Part shown: one piece after another, positions 23,006-38,000 of the stretch
Layout of the letters: every line of letters begins with the position of its first letter
Numbering within the stretch: the stretch's first letter is position 1
Assembly (NCBI GenBank): GCA_030220185.1
Contig: JASPKZ010008351.1
Span: forward strand, 1,922,001-1,986,000
Direction of reading: 5' to 3'
Length of the DNA: 64,000 bases
From: Diploptera punctata
Taxonomy: Eukaryota > Arthropoda > Insecta > Blattodea > Blaberidae
Notes under the pieces: model-generated
The model's database searches: none
What the model saw: only the letters and a program-made list of their open reading frames with translations
Told to the model about the DNA's origin: nothing
Position numbers and translations under genes: made by a program

Positions 23006-26000
23006 GTAGGTAAAGTAACAAGTATTTTATTGGTAATTCTTAACTTTTTATTCGTCTTTTTTTTATTGGTCATTTTTTGCATTTTTTAGGTCATAAATGC
23101 ATTTTTTATTTTGCATTTTTTACCAATTTATAGGTCATTAAATGCCTTGCCCTAATAATAAGTTTTAACTGAAATATTATATTGAGCCGATCTTATATAC
23201 CAATAACAAAAATCATGAAATCAAGTTAATTATTGGCATTGCATGACATTCAATTTTTTTCCCCAAGAAAATGTTGCTAATGTGAAGTATATGAACTGTT
23301 TTATGTACATTTAAAGTTCTGTCTATAGTAATGGTTCGTGAATGGGTTTTAATTCTAAGCAATGCCTATTTAATGGTAACGGGTCTGAGATTACTGCTTT
23401 GGGATCGTATAGATATGGAGTAGTCTTAATAATGAGTCACCACATGGTACATTTTAGTTTTTATGTTGACAAAAGTTGCAATTGGTAAAGTTTTTAAAAA
23501 TGTAATAGTTCATTTTCCATGCATATTTTAATAACATAAACAACATATCAAATTCATCATAGTTCGAAATAAAATTAGATTACAATTCATAGTTTTTTTT
23601 TTTTTTTTTCAAATGCCCCAGGTTTGTCTTTCGACATTTCTGGTTTCTCTCCTGGCATGGCGTACTTGTAACCCACTTCTGAGGTAGGGGCGCCTGGAAG
23701 GCGAGGTTATGTTGCCATGATGATATAATGGTGCGCCAGGAGAGTCCCTAATCCTAAGTTTAACCTAAGATGAATATGAATGATGATTAAGGTAGAATAT
23801 TTTTATCATTCACCTCATATTGTTCTTCTTATTTGATTATAAACTAGTTTCGGAACATAGTTTCTGTTCCATCCTCAGTATCGTCATGACCGTTGTTCTG
23901 TCGTCTTGAAGAGCTGTCCTTCTCTCCTTCCATTGGCTGACTGAAAAACCTCGAAACCAGGTCATTCTAACCGGGAATTTCAAAGTTCATTAATGAATGA
24001 TGATGATGATTTTGGGGACCGTTTGGGCCTTAAAGTTTTCCTGACATTTGTCTTACAGGTGAGGAAAAACCCTGATAAAAACCTCACCCAGAAAAACTGT
24101 CCCGACCAGGGATCGAACCTGGGCCCGCTGCATGACAAGGCAGCATGCTACCCCGAGACCACAGCGGTGGACTTTATAATTAAATATGGGAAATAACATT
24201 TTGAGGTTCTTATTCATGAAAAATGAGTCATTTTTTATATTTTATCTCATAGTTTATGTTTTTTTTTTAAACACAGGAACTGCAGTTTTCAAGAGGAAAC
24301 ATCCCTCCCATTTTCATAATGTTGGTTGAAAATGGGAGGGATATTTCCTCTTGAAAACTGCTGTTCCTGTGTTTAAGGAAACATAAACTATGAGATAAAA
24401 TATAAAAAAAAATTATTCATTCTTCATTAGATTACAATATTTGTCATTTCATTAATTTATTGCCATGTCTTTTTTTGTCACACCTGTAGCATGATAACAT
24501 TTAAAAAAAAATGGTAGTCAGTCAAGTGGTGTTATAATACCAAACTAAATACAAATCCTTCTTTAAGAAAGCCTATTGAACAATATAAAAATTTGTTCAA
24601 ACCTTTCAGGTCCAGGAGGTACAGAAATATTTTGTAAAACAAAAAGAACAGTTATCAGCGAGAAAATTTATGTCATATCTGAAACATAATTATAGTTTAT
24701 AAATTGGGTCGAATAAACGTTTTTTCATCTCACCTTATAAAGCTCTATGTTTTCATCAAACTGGTTTCAAAGGCCTTTGCCTCCATTGTGAGCCTAAACT
24801 CCGACTGATGAAATTCTGCTGTTACCATCATCTTCTGAACTGCCATCTGGTGCCTAAATAACTCTACCATCAAATAGAATATTTGATTGATTAATCTCTT
24901 AAGATATGGGAATAAATACAACTATTATGTTTTATATGATTTTCATATATATATATATATATATATATATCCATCCATCCATCCATCCATAGTAATTCTG
25001 CCCGAGGGCAGGTCTTTCACTGCAATCATAGCATTTTCATGCTATGCTTTGCAGCTTTACTAGGGAATTGTAGGTGTGGTAGCTTCCCGTTACTTTCCAC
25101 ACCGGTGAAGGATGACGATGATGATGATGATAATAATAAGGATGATTATGATGATGATGGCCATATGATTTCGGGGACCGTTTGGGCCTTAAAGTTTTCC
25201 TGACATTTGTCTGACAGGTGAGGAAAAACCTCACCCAGAAAAACTGTCCTGAACGCGGATCAAACCCGGGCCCGCTGTGTGACAAGGCAGCTCGCTACCT
25301 CGAGACCACAGCAGCAGACATATATATATACGAATTTTCATCAAGTAAACATCAAATCAGTATCAAGTTCTTGTTTGAAGGTGAAATATATTTTTTAAGA
25401 CTACAAATTCTTAATTTTTTTTATAATATTTATAATCCTTTGCAGGCCCGGGTTCGATCCCCGGTTGGGGCAGTTTTTCTGGTGAGGTTTTTATTGGGGT
25501 TTTTCCTCATCTGTAAGACAAATGTCAGGAAAACTTTAAGGCCCAAACGGTCCCTGAAATCATATGGCCATCATTATCATCATCATCATCCCTCACCGGT
25601 GTGGAAAACAATGGGAAGCTACCACACCTACAATTCCTAGCAAAGCTGCAAGCATAGCATGAAAATGCTATAATTGCAGTGAAGGACCTGCCTTCGGGCA
25701 GAATTACTATGGATGGATGGATTTCCCTTATAAATTATAATATTTCTATTTCTTAACCTTTCCTGAAAAAAAAAAGTTTAAATAGCCAACTAAAATTAAT
25801 GAATCTCTTTTCTACAAGAGTTTATAATTTTTATTAAACTTATAATTTATTTACAAAGTATATATAGAGTTTATTTTTATTTATTTTTAACTTGTATAGG
25901 AATTAATCACTATGAGGTTTAATTTATGGTGAAATTAAATGTTTCTTACCTCTCCTCATATAAATTTTCTAAGTAGATCACAATTTCGAGACCATATATA

Positions 26001-29000
26001 TATATATATATATATAAAGCCTATAGAGTTTTTTTTTCCATCTCTGTACATAGTATACAACATGATTAATGATAATAAAAGTGATTAATCAAATGAAGTT
26101 ACAATAAACACCTAGTATTGATTTTTGTATGGTATGTTAATGGCTTGTGGTAAGAGTAGTGGTGAATTATTGATTTGTGTATTTTTTGTGTCCTTGAGGT
26201 AGTTTGAGGTGAGGTATTCCCCTTCTGTTTCACCGTGTTTAACAATTCATTGCTTTTCACAGAGAAAACTTGGAGATGATGGAGAGAAACTGCATGAACT
26301 GTCAAATAATTCCAGGTATAAGGTAAGAAGTTCAAAATAACATAGTATCATATATTATTATTGGAATTATTCATGTTTTAATATGTAATATTTTAGGCAG
26401 TAATTATTCATCAGTTAGAATTAAATGTGTGATGTATGTTCATGAATTCACATATCTGCAGTGATTTAAAACATATTTTACATTCCAATATCTGTCTGCA
26501 TTCTCTGGTATAATTCATATATTGTGTGGAAAAAAATTTTAATGAGTTGAAATCAAATTGGAAGGAAGAGATCTGAATTTAATTATATAGGTCACTTAAT
26601 TTCTGATGTAAACAATGGACAAAAATATAATTAAATTAATGGGATTATTAAAAATCATTTTGCAAACCAATTGTCCATAAATACAAAACTATAATTTTGA
26701 TGTTTTTATTATTCATTTCATACATCTCAACATATCACATCTCAAAACTATAAACTATATTATTTAATAGTGAAAACAGTGTTTAAAGTGTGTGTATATT
26801 GAATTTCAAGCTAGGTGATAGATAATATTAATATAGTCTATTATGAATTTACACATCACTTTGGCAGACGACTATTTGGTCAACATGTACTTTTATTGTG
26901 AACAGAGAGGAGTGTATGATGAGTGTATGTTTAATTGTTTGAAGTATAAATATGTTTTACTTTATATAAACAATATGAAAAATTAATAAGAATCCCACAT
27001 GATAACTACTGGATAACTATAAAGACAGAAAGAGAAACCTTAAAACTCAATATGGCTTCATACAGAAAGCAATCAAACTACAAAAACAGTATAACCCAAA
27101 TCAAAATCCAGAAAAACTTCTCTTACCAGTATCAGCTCTGGAAGATACAGATATTGCTTTTAACACAAATTTAATCAAACATGTTTTAAAAAGTGAAATG
27201 ACCCCAGATGAACTAAAACAAATCACGTTGGAAACTATTCACAGTCTGTATCCTGAACCACAGATGGACCCAGAATGGAAATAGAAGACGGAGCTGGAAT
27301 TTAGTCAAACTGTTTAGCTTCTATGTTGCAGTAGGAAAAAATTACACACACTTCGATGGAGAAATTCAGGCAATACAGTTAGCACTAACACAACTCCTCT
27401 ACAGAATAAATACATTTCAGAGAGCAGTTGTACTAAGTGATTCAACATCAGCTATACAAGCTATAACAACATATAACTCTCCAATCTCCAGAAAAGTGTT
27501 GGAAATAAAAAAGATCATAAGATTATTGACCAAACGAAATAAAATTTTCCAGCTCCAATGGATCCCCTCTCATTGCGGGGTACATGGAAATGAAATGGCG
27601 AATCTTTTAGCAAAAAAGGGCACCAAAATTTTACAGAAAACAAATCAATCCCTGCCCTACCATTCTGCAAAAATTATAATTAAAAGAAACTTCCAGATAG
27701 AACTGATGGAGCACTTCAAATCACAAAGTAATGAGAAACCATGGGCGGCTATCTCGCAGAATAAAAACTTAATACCTGAACAACCAAGACACGAAGCAGT
27801 AGCAACATTCAGCCTGTTAACAGGCCATGACTACCTGGCAGCACACCTCCATAAAATTGGAATCTTCGACTCTCAAAATTGTATCCTGTGCCAAGACAAT
27901 AACACTACCATGAACAAAGATCATCTTGCTAGCTGTGAGGCTCTGAAGATGTCACCTACAAGAACTCTGGCAGGACTCTATTGGGAAGCAAGAAAGCAAT
28001 TGGAACACATCCAAGCTAATGGGCATTAGACTACTACTACTACTACTTATATAAACATTGAGAAAACTAAATACCTGTGTATAGGAGAAGAAATGGAAAA
28101 TATAAATTTCAACAATGGAGAAGAACTAAAACCTAGTATTCAATGCACTTATTTAGGAACAAAATTAGACCATTCAGGCGATAACACAGTGGAAATTAAA
28201 AATTGAATCGCACAAACAAAACAAACAATAAATGCTTTAAACTCTATTTGGTGGAGCAAAAATATTACAAAAAATAGAAAATTACAAATATATCAAACCA
28301 TAATTCAGAGCATTTTAACATATGGTGCTGAAGTCTGGCGAATTCCTACCAGGGAAATGAAAAGAATTTTAAGTACAGAAATGGATGTTTTAAGAAGATC
28401 AGCTGGAAAATCTAGAATGGATAGAATATGAAATAAGGGAAATTATGGGTGTACAAGAGGAGCCGGACATCATAGATATTATAGAAAAGAAAAGATTACA
28501 GTGGTATGGCCATGTCAAAAGAATGCCAGAACAAAGATTGCCTAAAATTCTTATGGAATGGATCCCAATGGAAAGGAGGAAGACCAAAGAAAACTTGGAT
28601 AGAAGGGGTACAAGCAGCTATGAATATCAGAGGAATGGAGGAAGATCAATGGATGGACAGAGAGGAATGACATTTGGTTTTCCGGAAGACGGCAGCAGCT
28701 GCCATGATACCGGATGATGATGATGATGATGATGATATAAATATGTTATGAGGGATAATGATGAAGAGATAGGAGAATGTGAAACTGGTGTCAGCACGTA
28801 GCCTACTCCTGTCACTAGGTTCATGATCATGACCACACAGATATAAGCTCTCCATACATCCCTATCCTAAGATGTTTTCCATTCATCCTCTGTATAATTT
28901 ACTTCCCTCAAATCATGGTTAATGTTACTCTCCCACCTTATACTTGGACAACCTATTGGATACTTTCTCTCTGGTTTTCTTGCAAGGAGTTTTCATGCTT

Positions 29001-32000
29001 CTTTGTCGTTCCCCATTCAATGCACATGTGCCCATCGCAATCTACAAGATTTAACTGTTCTTATTACTTCTGGTTTCCCATAAGGATCATGTAGCTCATT
29101 GTTATTTAGTCTTCTTCATTTGCCTGTCTATTTATATCTCTTTGGTTAAAAAATTTTCCTACAATCTTTATTCTCAAATACTTGTAATCTTTTCTCCAGT
29201 AATAAAGACTGTATCTTGATATCCAAATCAATGCTGGAAGCATCCAGAATTAATTTTCTTAATTAGATCTAACCAGTCTGTTAAATTTATATATTAAATT
29301 TGGGAATTTTTAACATTATGAGGTTCAATTCATAAGAATTAAATAAATCGTGATTATTTCTTACCTCATACTTCTATACTTCTATCATCATCACTCCAGG
29401 GATTAGGCAATTGCCTGTTCCGACTTCATAATGCATCAGCCCAACGTCTTCTAGGTCTTCCAACATCACGTCTTCCTCTTGCTTGATAATTTCTTGCTAA
29501 CAATGGATATCTCTCCTTACTCTTTCCATCCATGTGATCAATCCATTTCTGTCAACAGGGCTACAAGGAATAGCACATCTAAATTTGTAGGGCTTGAAGA
29601 GCGGAAGAAGCAGCCCTCTCTTGGGGGGTGGATACCCAGAGGAGCATGTTTGGAGGCTCAGAGGAAGCAGCCCTTCCACCATCCTTGTCCTGCGAAGCGC
29701 TCGTAACACTTCCAGGAGACATTTATCTTACTGAGAAGCTTCATGGAAATCAGCCAGATTGTCTCATACTTCTATATTCCTTTAAATACAGCACTGCAGT
29801 ATCGGCGACCTCTTGTCACCATTGTCAGCTGTTTTCACAATTGTCAGTTTTTACTTTTGTTGATAATTATCCAAACTGCCATCTGAAGTTTTCACGATTG
29901 TCAATTTTTACTTTTGTTGATAATTATCAGATGGCAGTTTAGAAAATAATTCCTTAAAAAGAACTGCAGATGGCAGTTTGGATAATTATCAACAAAAGTA
30001 AAAATTGACAATCGTGAAAACAGCTGACGATGATGACAAGGAGTCGCCGATACTGCAGTGCTCTATTTAAAGGAATATAGAAGTATGAGGTAAGAAATAA
30101 TCATGATTTATTTAATTCGTAAGATCTAACCAGGTTAAACAGAAAGATAACTGCAGGTGTAAGGATAATGTTTTCCAATAATCCCATGTACATTCTACAT
30201 CCCTCAAATCTTTGTTAATGTTATTCTCTCACTTCATTCTTGGCCTAATTACTGGACTTTTCACTCTGGTTTCCCTACATGGAGTTTCTAATGCCCCTTT
30301 TTCATTTCCCACTGGTATCATATGTCCTGCCCACAATTTTTTGTACATATTTAATATTGTAATAATCAAAAATAATATATATTTATCCAAATTTCACTGC
30401 AAAAAGTTAGATAGTGGCTTATATTTGCTTCTCTTACATGCTATAAGTTGTTTAAAATTTGTATTTATTTAAGTAGTGGAAATGCAATAATACAGTGATT
30501 AATTGAAACTAATTATGTAAAAGGTAAATGTTCCTATCAGCATGAAAACACATGGGGGCATGGGTGCAAGGATCCACGATTCTTACCAATGACATGAAGA
30601 AATATGGGACTAGCCCAATTTTCTAGCACTATTCCCAGAAAACTCCTTGGAACTTGGTTTTAGAAATCAGAGAGAGCCCTAGTCAAAAATGAGTAAAGAA
30701 AAATCTTTATCTCTTGGTTAGTCAAGATTAAACCAAAACAAATTTTGTATCATATTTTTAATTTAATGTATTATAATGTTTTCTATGTATATATGCAATA
30801 AGAAACTGTTTGTTGTTGGCAGAGAGCCTCTGATTTTCGATCTTTTTCACAAGATGGGGAAAGTAGTGGAAAATATGAAGAGGAGAGTTATGGAAAACAT
30901 GAAGTAATCTCTCAACCAACTACTCCTAGAAGATTTCATAACGAACAAAGACATGGAATGAAAAAGGTAATGCATAAGTATTAAATTAATATTTTTAATA
31001 CCTCACCTCGTATCTTTATTCTTCTAGACTGCAGTTTTGGCGCTATATCTCCATTGTCAGTAGCTTCTTGTTTACCGGTGTTATGTCATACAGACTATTT
31101 AACTCATGCCACAAATGCTAGTCAATGACCAATCATGTTTCAATGAATTTTGTTTTACAACCAATGACAATCGTGTTTCACCTCACTCTTTATCGATTTC
31201 AAAAACGAAAAGAAATTTGAAAACAAGGGTGAAAGAACATCTTAGAAACATCAAAAATGGAGAAGTGGAAAAGTCAGCAGTAGCTGCTCATGCTTGGTCC
31301 GAAAAACATTTAATTGAATCAAAAGCCAGTCTAATTAAACAAATAGACAAACAAAAGGAACTCACAGTTTGGGAAAAGATCCACATTCAGAAAAACAAAG
31401 GAAAACTTATGAACTTCGAAATTCCCACAAATTTTGACCTAATCCAGAGGTTCATTGGTCCACCAACAGAGGAAAGAAGAGTTTCTTCCGATCGACATAA
31501 CATCAGTCGCCAAGATTGTACTGATGATGAGACCGTTATGGTCTTGAAATCGCGATCTACTTAGAAGATTTATATGAGGAGAGGTAAGAAACATTTAATT
31601 TCACCATAAATTAAACCTCATTAATTCGTATAAAAGTTTAAAAAGGTCTACAACAGATCAGATTTTTTGTAAAAGACATATTTTAGAAAAGAAGTAGGAA
31701 TATAATAGCACTGTGCGTCAACTATACGTTGACTTCAAAAAGGCATACTATTCAATTAAGAAAGAGAAGTTATGTAGTATCCTGCTGGAACTCGGAATCC
31801 CTAAGAAGCTAGTTAGACTTACTTGAATGTGTAAATGGCAAAAGAGTAGAGTGCGTGTAGGCAAACAGTTTTTGGATACTTTTGAAATTCACAATGGGTT
31901 AAAGCAAGTTTTGTAGTAGAACATACCATCAAATCTTTAGAGGATAAAGAAAGTCTACAACTCAATGGTATTAATAAGCTGATAGTTTATATTGATGATA

Positions 32001-35000
32001 TAGAATTATTAGGCAATAGCAAGGAGATACAAAGACCAACACACACACTCTATTGAGTAACAATAAGAAATTGTAACTGGAAGTAAATAAAAAAAAAGTA
32101 AATATATGTTAACATATAGAAATACATTATATAATAGAAATGAAAATTAATGACAAATGAGTGAAATTTTTAAGAAGTAGTTGAATTCAAATACCTAGGA
32201 ACAATTTATTAAAAATAGGAATGAGATGCACAAAGAAATTAAACATGGCTCAATTCTGGAATTGCATGCTATTATGCATTACAGAGAGTCTTGTCATCCC
32301 AACTTCTCTCAAAATAGCTAAACTGAAAATATATCATCATCATCATCATCACTCTAAGGATTAGGCAATTGCCCGTTCCGACTTCATAATGCATCAGCCC
32401 AACGTCTTCTAGGTCTTCCAACATCACGTCTTCCTCTTGCTTGGTAATTTCTTGCTAACAATGGATATCTCTCCTTACTCATTCCATCCATATGATCAAT
32501 CCATTTCTGTCTGTAATTCGTGACCTTATCCAATAAAGGCTGTACTTTCAATTCTTCTCTTATATCCTCATTTCTTATTCTGTCAAGTCTTGTGCATCCT
32601 TTTACTTGTCTTAGGAACCTCATCTCCGCCGTCTGTATTCTATCCTTCTGTCTTTTCACTGGAGCCCAAGTTTCACATTCTTGCAATATTGTGGGAACCG
32701 CCATAACATTATACATTTTTATCTTGGTTTCTTTTCTAATTTTATTTTTGAATGTTCTCTGTATTGTTCCACACACCATCTGAAATTTATTTATTTTGGA
32801 GTCAATATCTCTTTCCACATTGTAGCCAACATCACAGCCCAAATATTTGAAACTAGACACCTGTTCTATACTTTGATTTTCTAAAATAATTTTGAAAATA
32901 TATAAAACTGTTATTCTCCCAATTATATTATATGGATGTGAATCAAGGACTCTTATTTTAAGGGAGGAGAAAGGGCTATTAGTATTTGAGAATACAATTC
33001 CTAAGAAATTTTTTTGGACCAAAGAGAGATGTACAGACGGACAAATGGAGAAAACTTCATAACAATGAGCTACATGATATTTATAGGAAATCCGATTTGT
33101 TAAGAACATTGGCATTGGCATGTGGCATGAATGGGGAATGGAAGCTTCTTGTAGGTAAACCAGAAGAAAATCATCCAGTTGGAGATCAAGAATGAGGTGG
33201 GAGAATAACATTAACCATGATTTAAGGAATGAAGATTATACAGGGGATGAATGGAAAGCATTAGCTCAAGATAGGGATATATGGAGAGCTTATATCTGTG
33301 TGACCATAAGCCTATGGGTTTGATAGTGCCAGTGAGTTAGTTAGTCTAATAAATGTATTTACTTAAAATTTTAGGGGATATTTAACAAATTCAATGTAAA
33401 TTATAACATGACAATTTCTCCTGGAATTATTGAAATAATTTTATACCCTACACACTTAATAGTGAAAGATAAAAAATTATTTGCACTGTCACTGTAAATT
33501 TTTATGTCAAATATATTTGTTATTTGAATTACGTAATGTCTTTTTTATTACCTTTTCTTGTTGTAGAGCAGTACTTTTACATTGAATGATGTACGAGATA
33601 CAAAAAAAGTTGAACTAATTGATAAACTGGCTTCTTCCCCATGGATTCTAGAAGAGAGAGAAAATGGGAAAATTAAGAATAAGGTAATACCAAAATATTT
33701 TAATTTGTTTTTGAATTATTATGATGCGAAATGATACTTGGTGACAAATTATTCACTAATAAAATTTAAAATAAAATTATTTACACCTCACATCATATCC
33801 TGTCTTCTTTTTTTTACTGGTTTCGTAATCTAAAACACTTACATCTTCAGTGAAGATGTAACCATTTAGGTTACGAAACTTGTCTAAAAAGCAGACAAGA
33901 TATGAGGTGAAATGTAAAGAATTTTACGTTAAATTTTAAATTAAACATCATAGTGATATTTCTTATAATATTGTATTTGTGCATGTATAGGCAGCACTTT
34001 TTTTACCTAAAATATAAGTTTCAAAATTAGGGTGCTGCTTATATATGAAATAACTAGAAAACGTGCTTTATTTTAGAACAAATCTATCTAATTAATTGCA
34101 AGTTTTAAGGCCTTAAGATAGCTAAAAATATGGAAATTCCATACAATGAATTTAAAAAAAGTTATGGCTGGGCAAGGCAATTTACGACATGCCATGACCT
34201 TGTAATTTGGCAGCATACATCAATAGTGCAGAAACTTCCTGATATGTACCAGGAGAAACTGTATCATTTTGACGGATACACAAAATCTATCTGCCCTTGT
34301 TTTCTGTACGTAATCGAAGAGAACTCTTTTTAACTGTAGATATTTTGCTTTCTTTCCACGGAATGATTGTCAATGTTGTGATGTGTTTTCAAGTGCATGT
34401 TTTGTTTGGATCCACCGTCACACATTTTTTTCCGTCCACATCAAACTTTCTTTCTGCTGCATAGCACACCACTTGTAGTTTGAATTTGGAGGTATAACTT
34501 GCTCTACACCGACCTGTGTTTACACACAGTGAACAGGAATGGCAATGAATACCGTACCTACCAACTGACCGTCCCTTTTTACCCTTGTGTTAATGACTGA
34601 GCTGCAGCCTGAATGTACTGTCACATAGCCAGTAACAGAAGCTTTGTAATTTACAACATAGCCAGATTTAAAAATGGTGTAGGCCTACTTCTGTCTTTTG
34701 CACTGCTTCTTAGCAAAAATATAAGACAAATATTTTTTCCCCAATTTATTATCTCAAAACTAGGATGCGGCCTAACACGCATAAATACAGTAGTTCAATT
34801 GTCTAATAAATTTAATATAATTATTAATAATTGTATTGTATTGTAAGCCTATGTTTTCCCTTTACAGAGATATAGGCGCTCTCCCCCTACAGGGAAGAAT
34901 TTGAACCATACTAATTTAGTTACACTTGTTTTCATATAGATGTCATTTTGAGGGTCCGTGGTCAGCGTTCTGCCTCATACTGACATCTAGGAAACCAAGG

Positions 35001-38000
35001 TAGTACTAGGACGGGAAAATTCGGTAAAATTTGCTTAGAGGCCTTTTCATTCAGGCTTAAGGATTTTTTACGAGCCTGAAAATCTTCAGACTAGGGACCC
35101 ACAGCTTAAAGTCCCTCCTGGAGGACTTGCTCCTTGGATTTTTCCGTCCTAAAAAATCCATCGACCCCGGCCGGGTTTAAACCTGGGACCAGAGGCAAGG
35201 AGCATAACCATTAGTCCACCGCGGCCGATATAATTATTAATAATAATATAATAATAATAATTAAAAGAAACCTCATAGTGTCATTTCCTACAAATGTTAA
35301 ATAAATTCAATTTAATAATGTCTTCCAAACTGACAATAAAACAGAATTGTTCTGAAAAATGACCTAGGAGAACTCAGCTTTTATGAGGCAAGATGCAATA
35401 GACTTGCCTTATTTATTAAGAAGAACTCAAAATTATTTCCTATTGTAATTTTATAATAAATTTTAAAATATTCACATTATAGCTACAGAGAAACCCTCCT
35501 CTCTTCTCTCCATGAATTCTTTTGTCCATTATACTATAGATACAAAACATGTGATTTAACATTTCCTATAGACTAAATTCTGCAGATGTTAACTGTATAC
35601 AGTACACATGTTCATGTCATAAAGTTATTATTAGAGACCGGATGTTAGGGAAAATGCCTACAGTTATTTATTATAGATATTGTAAAAGTGACCATATAAG
35701 TTCATAACGACAACCCTAGAGTTATTTTTCATGAAGTTAATTTTGCCTATAAATGCCTATTTCAGCTTACAATGCCTATTTGCCATTTTTATCTCGAAAT
35801 TAACTTAGTATTTCAATGAAGTTGATTGAAATGGACAAACTTCATGACACATATCATTGCATAGAAACCTTTAAGTGACTGGCAATAATATTTTTGATGT
35901 TGGAAACATTGAATCTAGTCTGTAGTCCTCGTTCACAGACAGGTGCTTCAAAGACAAAGTGGTGCGACAAGTGCATGTGGCTTTTTTTTTTTTTTTTTTA
36001 CCTTTAGAACAGATGTTTTACGTTGCCTAAAGAACAGAAAACATAAGACCAAACTGACCAATTTCGTGAAAGAATTTGGTGCGGAAATATTCTCAAGTGA
36101 CAGTTCAGTATTGTTTTGCAAAGTGTGTAAAATTTCATTGAATTGCACGAAGAAGTGTCATGTTTCACAGCACGTACACACTGCAAAACATAAGTGTGCT
36201 CTTTGTAAAAAGGCAAAACAAGTTCCAAATCATCTCTGATATCTTTATATGCTATTGATAGCATATGTTTATATTCTGTACGTAAGGCAGTAAAAATTTA
36301 TGTTTTAGTCCATTTGTAGGAGCTTATTTTGAATTTTTAGTGCCTATATTAATGATTTTTAGTGCCTTTCTTGTCTGCCTATTTTGAATTTTTTAAGTGC
36401 CTAGCATTAGGACTCTAGTTATTATATTGAATGAATTTTGCTCCATAACATAACTAACTCACTGGCACTATCGAACCCATAGGGGCACGGCCGCATGTAC
36501 ATAAGCTCTCTATACATCCCTATCCTGAGCTAATGTTTTCCAGTCATTCCCTGTATAATCTACTTCCCTCAAATCACAGTTAATGTTATTCTCCCACCTC
36601 ACTCTTAGTTTACCAACTGGACGTTTTCCTCTGGTCTTCCTACAAGAAGCTTCCATGCACGTGTTTCATTCCCCATTCATACCACATTTCCTGCCCATCG
36701 CAATCTACGAGACTTAACTGTTCTTATTATATCTGGCTTCCTATAAAGACCATATAGTTCACTGTTATGTGGTCTTCTCCATCCACCTGTCTGTTCATCT
36801 CTCTTTGGTCCAAAAATTTTCCTAAGAACTTTTTTCCCATAACAACATATGTTTTTGTAATATAAGAACTTAAATCCAGGAAATATAAAATGTAGATAAG
36901 TAATCACTTTTTGTATAATATGATTCTGTATAAAGTTACAATTTTTATAAGCTATAAAACTGCAACTGAACACTCACAGTAATGGACATGATGAGTATAG
37001 CAGATTTCTACAATGGAAAAAAAAAAAAAAAAATTAGGATACCAAGGTCCTAGCATCTCAGATATATGAAGAAAAACCTACATATACATAATCAGTATAT
37101 GGGAAACCAGATGCAGTAAGATCAGTTAAGTCTTATAGAATGCAATGGGTAGGATACGTGACAATAACGGAGAATGAAAGAGGGGCTGGAAACTTGCAAT
37201 GGGCAGGATATGTGACAATAATGAAGAATGAAAGAGGGGCATGAAAACTTCAGTAGAAAATCAGAGGGAAAGCAAACAGCTGGTAGGGCAATAATGAGAT
37301 GGGAGAAAAATATTAGCCATGATTTGAGAAGGTGAATTATACAAGGAATAATTAAAAAAAATATTGATTCAGGATATGGAATTATGAAGAGATTCTGTCC
37401 TCATGACCATGAACTTCGGTTTCTGATTCTGATCAGAATAAAGATGTCTCTAGAATAACTGCAAATATACAGATAAGATGCATTAATAGTCATAATGTAC
37501 TATAAAATTGCAATATTGTTGTAAAGGCAACTATAATTAGCACTGTTTCTTTCTTTGTAGAAATCGCCACGTAATGAATTACAATCTCCTCTACCAGATG
37601 ACATACGAGAAAAGAAAAAAGACAAATTAATATTAAAACTTACTTCTACAGAAGGACTTGTGAACCTTGGGGATCACACGGAAAATTTAAAGGTAAAATA
37701 AAAAGGTTCTATTGATGTTTTTATTATTGATTTAACACTTCTCACTGAAGGATAAATTATAAAAAAATAAAAAAAGGTTCTGTTAGTTTATTAATGTTAT
37801 TAGCACAGGTTATAGCATACCTGACTTGTGAATAACAATCCTAGGTTTATTAAAATTCATCAGAGAACATATTGTTTAAACAACTCACCTCATAGGATTC
37901 ATGCTTCCATGATATCGCGATTTCAAACATAGTCATGTTCATCTTCAGCCATAACTCTGACTGACGAAATTCTTCGGCCGTCAACTATTCTATTGTCGCC

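Noticed and set aside
29628..29942. 104-codon + strand frame
   Set aside because: It crosses the edge of a non-LTR tail and the antisense of a Penelope arm; no conserved domain.
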